Shown here: positions 14,382 to 20,070 of the stretch, in pieces
How the letters are laid out: each line of letters begins with the position of its first letter
Position numbering within the stretch: position 1 is the stretch's first letter
Source of the DNA: Pseudomonadota bacterium
Lineage (GTDB): Bacteria; Pseudomonadota; Gammaproteobacteria; Burkholderiales; Burkholderiaceae_C
Direction: 5' to 3'
DNA length: 20,070 bases
NCBI GenBank assembly: GCA_023410975.1
Contig: JAEYPG010000470.1
Span: forward strand, 1 to 20,070
Made by a program: the position numbers and the translations under genes
Notes under the pieces: model-generated
Told to the model about the DNA's origin: nothing
The model's database searches: none
Seen by the model: only the letters and a program-made list of their open reading frames with translations

Positions 14382-14612
14382 ATGCCGCGCATGACGGAAC
14401 CCTTGCAGCTCCTGGTGACCACCGTCATGCCCTATGGCAAGTACAAGGGCAGGGCCATCGCCGACCTTCCCGGCGCCTACCTCGAATGGTTCGCCCGCAC
14501 GGGCTTCCCCTCGGGGCAGCTCGGCCGGCTCCTGGCGCTGATGCATGAAATCGACCACAACGGTCTGCGGCACCTCCTGGCGCCGTTGCGGACCGGCTCC
14601 AGCGGAACCTGA
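14382..14612 (+). CDS. DUF3820 family protein
   Basis: A 76-residue protein with the DUF3820 core: MPYGKYKGRAIADLP, a conserved YLEWFARTGFPSGQLGRLL helix and a basic end. Pfam labels this family a putative quorum-sensing-regulated virulence factor, but its biochemical role is unclear. The first ATG is 14382 and the next is 14391; GGCGGA lies close upstream and does not settle the choice. It ends 4 bases before the following gene, so the two are surely co-transcribed. Confidence 0.82.
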   Translation: MPRMTEPLQLLVTTVMPYGKYKGRAIADLPGAYLEWFARTGFPSGQLGRLLALMHEIDHNGLRHLLAPLRTGSSGT

Positions 14613-14616
14613 TCAG

Positions 14617-14880
14617 ATGTCGCTTCAAGCCTTCCAGCATGCGCTGGACCAATTGCGCGCCGGCACGCTCGACGTGCCGTCCTTCTGCCGACGCCTGCGC
14701 GCCGAGCCGCTGCCACCGGGCTTGCCGCCCAGGTTCGGCGAGGTGCTGGGCAACCTGCTGGACCGGACGGAGTCCGGCGCCCTGTTCGGCGGGGAGAGCT
14801 GCTCCTTCAGCCAGGAGGATCTCAACGCCAGCCTGCAGCTCTGGATCGACAAGGCGCGCGAGCGGCTCGCCGGGTCGTGA
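14617..14880 (+). CDS. Unknown 87-residue protein
   Basis: A small soluble protein: N-terminal helix SLQAFQHALDQLRAGTLDVPSFCRRLRAE, a proline-rich turn PLPPGLPP, then FGEVLGNLLDR and a final amphipathic helix LNASLQLWIDKARERL. I do not recognise the family. It starts four bases after the upstream stop, and its own stop overlaps the next gene's GTG start (GTGA), so it is translated as part of a three-gene unit with DUF3820 and the phosphoesterase. An in-frame ATG 72 bases upstream would overlap DUF3820 and is less likely. Two cysteines (Cys24 and one near 63) are present without a metal-site pattern. Confidence 0.72.
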   Translation: MSLQAFQHALDQLRAGTLDVPSFCRRLRAEPLPPGLPPRFGEVLGNLLDRTESGALFGGESCSFSQEDLNASLQLWIDKARERLAGS

Positions 14881-15848
14881 GCGCCGGCGACGACGCGGCG
14901 GCGCGTGAAGCCGCCGCGCTGGAGGCGCTGAGCCGGCGCATCGGGCGGGCGCACCTGCGCCACCGCCTGGGGCTGGAGCATGAGGCCGAGTTGCGGCTGC
15001 GCCGCAAGGGCGCGCGCTCGCCGCACTTGGAGAACTGGCGTGCGCTGCCGTCGCTGCTGCTCCTGCTGCTGACGGTCACCGGGCTGCGCGAGCGGGGCCG
15101 GCGCAACACGCTGCGCATCGAGCTGCTGGAGCGCGAGTGCGCGCTGCCGCGGTTGCCGGCGGCCTTCGAGGGCCTGCGGCTGCTGCACCTGAGCGATCTG
15201 CACCTGGACGTGGGCAACGGCTTCGTCGAAACGCTGATCGAGCGCGTGCGCGGCGTGCCGCACGACCTGTGCGTGCTCACGGGCGACTTCCGCTTTCGCA
15301 CCTACGGGCCCTGCGAGGCGGCGATGCAGGCGCTGGCCGCGCTGCGGCCGCACCTGGGCGAGCGTACCTTCGCGGTGCTGGGCAACCACGACAGCATCCG
15401 CATGGTCCCGGCGATGGAGGCACTGGACATCCGCGTGCTGATGAACGAGTCGGAGCGCATCGAGCGCGGCGGCGAGGCGCTGTACGTCGCCGGCATCGAC
15501 GACGCCCACTTCTTTCGCGCCCACGGCCTGCACAAGGCGGCCGACAACATCCCGGCCGAGGCCTGCACCGTGCTGCTGTCGCACACGGCCGAGCCCTACC
15601 TGCAGGCGGCGCATTGCGGCTTTGACCTGATGCTGTGCGGGCACACCCACGGCGGGCAGATCTGCCTGCCCGGCGGCATCCCGCTGATCACGGAGTCCAC
15701 GGCGCCCCGCGCCCTGGTGCGCGGCGCCTGGCGCCACGGGCCGATGTTGGGCTACACCTCGGTGGGCTGCGGCTCCTCGCTGCTGGACGTGCGCTTCAAC
15801 TGCCGGCCCGAGGTCACGGTGCACCGCCTGGTGCGCGCCGGCGCCTGA
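14877..15848 (+). CDS. Calcineurin-like metallophosphoesterase
   Basis: A 323-residue two-metal phosphoesterase. The five metal-site motifs are all present: DLHLD (107-111), GDF (136-138), GNHD (169-172), a lone His236 in LLSHTAEP, and GHTHGGQ (255-261). The GHTHGGQ ending and YTSVGCGSS near 293-301 resemble the YaeI/YkuE branch, which acts on membrane-associated phosphates such as lipid intermediates. Residues 1-75 are charged helices ending in a short hydrophobic stretch LPSLLLLLLTVTGL (57-70) that may lie on or in the membrane. The start is a GTG overlapping the previous stop, which makes it translationally coupled. The substrate is unknown. Confidence 0.88.
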   Translation: MSAGDDAAAREAAALEALSRRIGRAHLRHRLGLEHEAELRLRRKGARSPHLENWRALPSLLLLLLTVTGLRERGRRNTLRIELLERECALPRLPAAFEGLRLLHLSDLHLDVGNGFVETLIERVRGVPHDLCVLTGDFRFRTYGPCEAAMQALAALRPHLGERTFAVLGNHDSIRMVPAMEALDIRVLMNESERIERGGEALYVAGIDDAHFFRAHGLHKAADNIPAEACTVLLSHTAEPYLQAAHCGFDLMLCGHTHGGQICLPGGIPLITESTAPRALVRGAWRHGPMLGYTSVGCGSSLLDVRFNCRPEVTVHRLVRAGA

Positions 15849-16106
15849 GGCGCGCAGCGGCTGCGGGGCCGCGTTTGTGCTGCGTCAAGGAAAGGCCGGC
15901 TCGTGCGCGGCAAGCACGGGAAGACCCCCGTGTCCCGTCGCCCTCCCGGTCACAGGATGGCTTCAGGCATCAACGGTGTGACGAACGAGGGACGCGAGGA
16001 ACGCTTCGGCAAGGAGGGCCGCCCCGCGACACCCTTGATTGTCGGGTTTCATCCAAAGCATCCAGCCGACTGCTCTCGGCCAATCTGCTGAACAGGGCCT
16101 GCCAAC

Positions 16107-16403
16107 GTGGAAACCATCTTCGACTTCGACCGCTTTTCGCAACTGGCCCACCAGGACCCCATGGCGTTCGAGGCGCAGCGGCAGGCCTTGTTCGCCGCCG
16201 CGCTGGACGAGATGCCGCCGTCGGTGCAGGGCGCTGCGCGCGCCTGCCTGGCGCAGGTTCAGGTGCGGATGCTGGGCGCCCACACGCCGGCCGGGCGGCT
16301 GGCCGTTGCCATGTCGGCGCTGGGCGACTCGGTGCAGGAGCTGCACATGAGCATGGCCTGCCTGAACCGGGAAGCGGTGCACATGGCAGTGCTGCGCAAT
16401 TGA
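16107..16403 (+). CDS. DUF3135 family protein
   Basis: A 98-residue protein beginning at GTG. The start METIFDFDRFSQLAHQDPMAFEAQRQALF has the FDFD, DP and FE..R pattern of DUF3135, followed by a helical middle (ALDEMPPSVQGAARACLAQVQ) and a C-terminal helix (LGDSVQELHMSMACLN). No known function. The 258-bp gap upstream (15849-16106) holds no gene or signal I can support. It converges with the next leftward gene, with 8 bases between the stop codons. Confidence 0.72.
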   Translation: METIFDFDRFSQLAHQDPMAFEAQRQALFAAALDEMPPSVQGAARACLAQVQVRMLGAHTPAGRLAVAMSALGDSVQELHMSMACLNREAVHMAVLRN

Positions 16404-16411
16404 GCCACTTT

Positions 16412-16639
16412 TCAGCCCGCGTGCCCCTCGGGCTTCCTGGGCGGCACCGGCTGCACGACGGCGCCGTTGACGCGGACCTCGTCGCCATCGACTTCGATCA
16501 GCATCGAGCCGAAACGGTGCTCCCAGACGAAGCGCTGAACGCCTTCGGCCGCCAGCGGCAGGCTTGCCTGGGGCGAGGCTTCGCGCAGCTTCAGGACCTC
16601 TTCTCTCAGTGGTGCTGGTGCATTCATGCCTTCAACCAT
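16412..16639 (-). CDS. Unknown 75-residue protein, possible second gene of the SOS unit
   Basis: A short protein with an N-terminal helix (APLREEVLKLREASPQASLP), a central strand pattern FVWEHRFGSMLIEVDGDEVRVNG, and a proline-rich tail VVQPVPPRKPEG. The alternating FGSMLIEVDGDEVRVNGA suggests a small beta sheet. I do not recognise the family. Two starts are possible, 16639 and 16627; the only purine-rich stretch (GAAGG) is too close to the second, so the start is unsettled. It begins 42 bases after the 35-residue gene on the same strand and could be read from the LexA-controlled promoter. Confidence 0.6.
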   Translation of the reverse strand: MVEGMNAPAPLREEVLKLREASPQASLPLAAEGVQRFVWEHRFGSMLIEVDGDEVRVNGAVVQPVPPRKPEGHAG

Positions 16640-16681
16640 ACCGCGCCGGACGCGGCTGGCGCGCGGGCCAGCCGCTGAAGT

Positions 16682-16789
16682 TCAGAACCAATGCCACACG
16701 CGGCGCAGCCAGCCCGGTATCCGGTCCGGCGCGGGCCGGTAGTGCTGGCGCAGGTTGCTGATGCTGGGGGTGCTGGACGTGTTCATCAT
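16682..16789 (-). CDS. 35-residue SOS-regulated microprotein
   Basis: A small gene of 35 codons starting with two ATGs (16789 and 16786): MMNTSSTPSISN at the start, a basic middle RQHYRPAPDR, and an aromatic, cationic end IPGWLRRVWHWF. A clean AGGAG (16794-16798 in plus coordinates) sits at ideal distance upstream, and a textbook LexA box follows, which is why I accept so short a frame. The end could form an amphipathic membrane-binding helix with three Trp/Phe on one side. No full transmembrane segment is present. SOS-induced microproteins such as Caulobacter SidA stop cell division; the resemblance here is in regulation and size, not in sequence. Function unknown. It lies downstream of zwf on the same strand, but has its own promoter. 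Confidence 0.75.
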   Translation of the reverse strand: MMNTSSTPSISNLRQHYRPAPDRIPGWLRRVWHWF

Positions 16790-16806
16790 GTGACTCCTGA
16801 TGGACT

Positions 16807-16835
16807 ACTGTATGTTTATACAGCTGTCGCGGCAA
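16807..16835 (-). promoter_or_regulatory. Promoter with LexA (SOS) box
   Basis: CTGT-ATGTTTAT-ACAG at 16808-16823 fits the LexA consensus CTGT-N8-ACAG, including flanking TA. On the leftward strand a promoter is visible: -35 TTGCCG (16830-16835), 17-bp spacer, -10 TACAGT (16807-16812). The box covers the -10 and most of the spacer, so bound LexA would block polymerase. Transcription would start about 16800, giving a very short leader that still includes the AGGAG ribosome site. Confidence 0.85.
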
Positions 16836-16842
16836 GTGCTGC

Positions 16843-16857
16843 GGGACGTTCCGTCCC
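16843..16857 (-). terminator. Short hairpin between zwf and the SOS gene
   Basis: GGGACG (16843-16848), TTC, CGTCCC (16852-16857): a 6-bp GC-rich stem with a 3-base loop, 72 bases after the zwf stop codon. There is no U-tract, so it is a weak terminator call. Confidence 0.35.
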
Positions 16858-16928
16858 ATTGATGCAACGTCCATACCCGCGTCACGCCGGGCGGGCCGCG
16901 CGCTCGCCCGCACCGCCCCGGGCCCGGC

Positions 16929-18392
<1,464 letters not shown>

Positions 18393-18417
18393 TCGCTTGC
18401 TCCGTCAAGGATCGCCC

Positions 18418-18441
18418 GCCGCGGCCGGTCCGGGCCGCGGC
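18418..18441. terminator. Strong GC hairpin between the CHRD gene and zwf
   Basis: A perfect 9-bp stem GCCGCGGCC (18418-18426) and GGCCGCGGC (18433-18441) around loop GGTCCG. It lies after the CHRD stop and 25 bases before the zwf start on the leftward strand, so it could end the CHRD transcript or attenuate read-through into zwf. No U-tract. Confidence 0.45.
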
Positions 18442-18481
18442 GCTGTTGCCGTTTCTGCCGCGTTGCCGTTCTCGGCGCTGC

Positions 18482-18895
18482 TCAGGGCTTGAGCTGCGCG
18501 CGCACCTCGCCGCTTTGCTGCGCTGCGCTGTGCACGTTCACGTACAGCTCGCCAGCGCGGTAGGCCTTCATCTGATCGGGCGTGAGCTTGGTGCCCTGGG
18601 GCACGCTCCAGGTGCCGTGTTCGCCCTTGGTCAGCGGGATGAGCACCGGCCCGTTGCTGCCTGCGGCGCCGTGGTGGATGTGCGCGGCCAGGGCGTCCAC
18701 GCCGGTGGTCTTGATGCTGCCGCTGACCGTGCCGTCCTCGGCCACGCTGATGCTGCCGGTGCCTATCGCCATGGTCTGGACCGGTGGCACTTCCTGCTCG
18801 CCCGTGAGCTTCAGGTCGCCGGCCCAGGCCGTGGCGACCGGGGCCGCCAGTGCCAGACCCAGGGCGGCGCGCAGGAGGGGGTGCAGGTGCTTCAT
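18482..18895 (-). CDS. Exported CHRD-domain protein
   Basis: A 137-residue secreted protein. A signal peptide is clear: basic start MKHLHPLLR, hydrophobic LGLALAAPVATAWA, cleavage after AWA near residue 25. The rest is a CHRD (chordin-like) domain: LTGEQEVPPVQT, a GTGSISV strand, the AAHIHHGAAGSNGPVLIPL segment with the conserved histidine pair, and the closing LYVNVHSAAQQSGEVRAQL. CHRD domains are immunoglobulin-like beta sandwiches, and the bacterial members are small periplasmic or secreted proteins of unknown role; a metal site at the histidines is conceivable. The ATG at 18895 follows GAGGAAG. A longer open frame upstream has no signal-peptide logic and is rejected. Confidence 0.88.
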   Translation of the reverse strand: MKHLHPLLRAALGLALAAPVATAWAGDLKLTGEQEVPPVQTMAIGTGSISVAEDGTVSGSIKTTGVDALAAHIHHGAAGSNGPVLIPLTKGEHGTWSVPQGTKLTPDQMKAYRAGELYVNVHSAAQQSGEVRAQLKP

Positions 18896-19040
18896 CGGTG
18901 CTTCCTCGTGTTGACTTGACGCGGCGATGATGCGACGGCCTTGGCGGCGGCGCCGTAACAGAGCTGCGACCCGGCCTTGCCGACCACGGTATGGCGCTTG
19001 CCACAATCCGTCCGTTCTCACCCGGACTGGAAGCGCTTCG

Positions 19041-19964
19041 ATGGCTCAGCCCCGTCTCCCTGCCTGCCGTGTCCCATGCCGCCGCGCGCCTGCGCGCGGC
19101 GCGCTGCTGGGCGCCGGCCTGCTGGCCGGCCTGGTGCTTGTCACCGCTCCCGCCGTGGCCGCGGCCGATGCCCCGCCCGATGGCGCGGGCGATTCCCTGC
19201 AGGCCCGCTACGCCGAACTGCAGCCCGAGCTCGCGCGCAGCCCCTTCCGGCGTCCGCTGCTGCTGCAGTCCAACGACTCTTCCAGCGCGCCGCTGGGCGA
19301 GGTGTGGGCGCTGCTGGACCATCCCTTCGACGCCGTGGCCACCGCGCTGCAGCAGCCGCGGCACTGGTGCGACATCCTGATGCTGCAGACCAACGTCAAG
19401 CGCTGCCTGCCCGCCGGGGGCGGCGCGCAGCAGCGGCTGGAGGTGGCGATAGCGCGGCGCTACACCGACCCGGTGGACCAGGCGCAGCCGATGGCCTTCG
19501 ACTTCGCCGTGCCGGCCATGCAGCCGCGGTACCTGGCGGTGGCGCTGTCGGCTGCGCAGGGTCCGCTGGGCACGCAGAACTACCGGCTGCGCTTCCAGGC
19601 CGTGCCGGCCGGCGACCGGCAGACCTTCATGCACCTGTCCTACGCCTACGAGATGGGCATGGCCGCCCGCATGGCCACCAGCGTCTACCTCTCCAGCGCC
19701 GGCAAGGACAAGGTCGGCTTCAGCGTCACCGGCCGCGACGAGCAGGGCCGGCCGCAGTACGTGCGCGGCATGCAGGGCGTGGCCGAGCGCAACACCATGC
19801 GCTACTTCCTGGCCATCGACACCTTCCTCGACACCGCGTCCGCCCCCATCGACGCCCGGCTGCGCCGCTTCCACGACGCGCTGGAGCGCTACCCGGCGCA
19901 GTTGCACGAGACGGAACAGGCCGAGTACCTGTCGATGAAGCGGCGCGAGACGCAGGCGAACTGA
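19041..19964 (+). CDS. Exported protein of unknown function
   Basis: A 307-residue protein with an N-terminal signal: basic RRAPARG, hydrophobic LLGAGLLAGLVLVTAPAVAAA, likely cleavage around 40. The mature part starts with LQARYAELQPELARSPFRRPLLLQSNDSS, and includes GEVWALLDHPFDAVATALQQPRHWCDILMLQTNVKRC-type sequence with two cysteines (about 25 apart in mature form) that might pair, then beta-rich repeats (RYLAVALSAAQGPLGT; FMHLSYAYEMGMAARMATSVYLSS). I recognise it as a kind of conserved exported protein but not a named family. The fold might be a START-like lipid-binding one (VWALLDHPFDAVATALQQP resembles the start of such domains), which is a guess. ATG 19041 is supported by GGAAG 8 bases upstream. 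Divergent from the CHRD gene. Confidence 0.78.
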   Translation: MAQPRLPACRVPCRRAPARGALLGAGLLAGLVLVTAPAVAAADAPPDGAGDSLQARYAELQPELARSPFRRPLLLQSNDSSSAPLGEVWALLDHPFDAVATALQQPRHWCDILMLQTNVKRCLPAGGGAQQRLEVAIARRYTDPVDQAQPMAFDFAVPAMQPRYLAVALSAAQGPLGTQNYRLRFQAVPAGDRQTFMHLSYAYEMGMAARMATSVYLSSAGKDKVGFSVTGRDEQGRPQYVRGMQGVAERNTMRYFLAIDTFLDTASAPIDARLRRFHDALERYPAQLHETEQAEYLSMKRRETQAN

Positions 19965-19994
19965 GCCGGGCGGCTTCGGGCCGGTCCGCGGCAC

Positions 19995-20012
19995 CCGGCC
20001 CTGACCGGGCCG
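19995..20012. terminator. Short hairpin between convergent genes
   Basis: CCCGG and CCGGG flank CCTGA shortly after the stop codon at 19964, with further pairing G/C bases on both sides. Position between two probable convergent genes supports a terminator, but the stem is short and has no U-tract. Confidence 0.35.
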
Positions 20013-20020
20013 CAGGCCGC

Positions 20021-20070
20021 TCAGCGGGTGCTGCTGCCGCTTGCGGGCGCGCTCGCCGCCGCTCCAGGCC
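20021..20070 (-). CDS. Possible C-terminal end of a leftward gene
   Basis: On the minus strand a frame enters at the window edge and ends with TGA at 20021-20023, giving a low-complexity tail PGAAASAPASGSSTR. Small Ala/Ser/Pro-rich ends like this are common in exported or linker-ended proteins in high-GC genomes. Only 16 codons are present, so the product cannot be named. Confidence 0.35.
   Translation of the reverse strand, partial: PGAAASAPASGSSTR

Noticed and set aside
15903..16091. Possible 62-codon gene upstream of the DUF3135 gene
   Set aside because: No ribosome site, no recognisable family, and an amino acid composition like other chance frames.
16632..16913. 93-codon leftward frame across the LexA box
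   Set aside because: It would read through the LexA-controlled promoter and overlap the 35-residue gene in another frame; the smaller frame has the ribosome site and the fitting promoter.

Overview
The window is very GC-rich, densely packed bacterial DNA with short intergenic gaps and strong G/C third-position bias. The gene types (kynurenine-pathway pair, DUF2789, DUF3820, DUF3135, CHRD protein, zwf, and a TrfA-like plus Rep_3-like plus ParAB cassette) suggest a betaproteobacterium of the Burkholderiales, probably Comamonadaceae. That placement is inference from gene style; no rRNA or other marker is present.

Left arm (1-5085): the 3' end of a branched-chain amino acid ABC substrate-binding protein; a large hairpin terminator; a leftward two-gene operon of a kynurenine formamidase-type alpha/beta hydrolase and tryptophan 2,3-dioxygenase (kynA), which together turn tryptophan into kynurenine; a divergent general-stress FMN-binding protein; a DUF2789 protein; a UspA-hemerythrin fusion; and a leftward EamA/DMT permease.

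Centre (5086-11177, with outliers to 12567): a complete replication and partition cassette of plasmid or chromid type. It has a TrfA-like initiator; about 1.1 kb of non-coding DNA with many 17-bp iterons (six direct copies phased at 22-23 bp or twice that), four AT-rich 10-11-bp direct repeats and two DnaA boxes; a second, unrelated Rep_3-type initiator; a second origin-like intergenic region with its own iterons, an operator sharing the iteron core, DnaA-like boxes and TTAAAG repeats; then parA-parB with overlapping ATGA. Two near-identical 23-25-bp palindromes, one inside parB and one beyond the next gene, are candidate parS sites. Ordinary chromosomal genes flank the cassette on both sides and no transfer or transposition genes are visible. 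The window is therefore either part of a chromid (second chromosome) or a chromosome that absorbed one.

Right arm (11333-20070): a CynX-type MFS permease; a 488-bp non-coding stretch holding the second parS; a leftward CPA1-type cation/proton antiporter; a rightward trio (DUF3820 protein, unknown protein, membrane-proximal metallophosphoesterase); a DUF3135 protein; a leftward 75-aa unknown protein; a 35-aa protein directly behind a textbook LexA (SOS) box; zwf; a CHRD-domain exported protein; an unknown exported protein; and possibly the end of a leftward gene at the window edge.

The two most unusual items are the dual-initiator origin/partition cassette with its parS pair, and the SOS-controlled 35-aa microprotein, which is easily missed because of its size.
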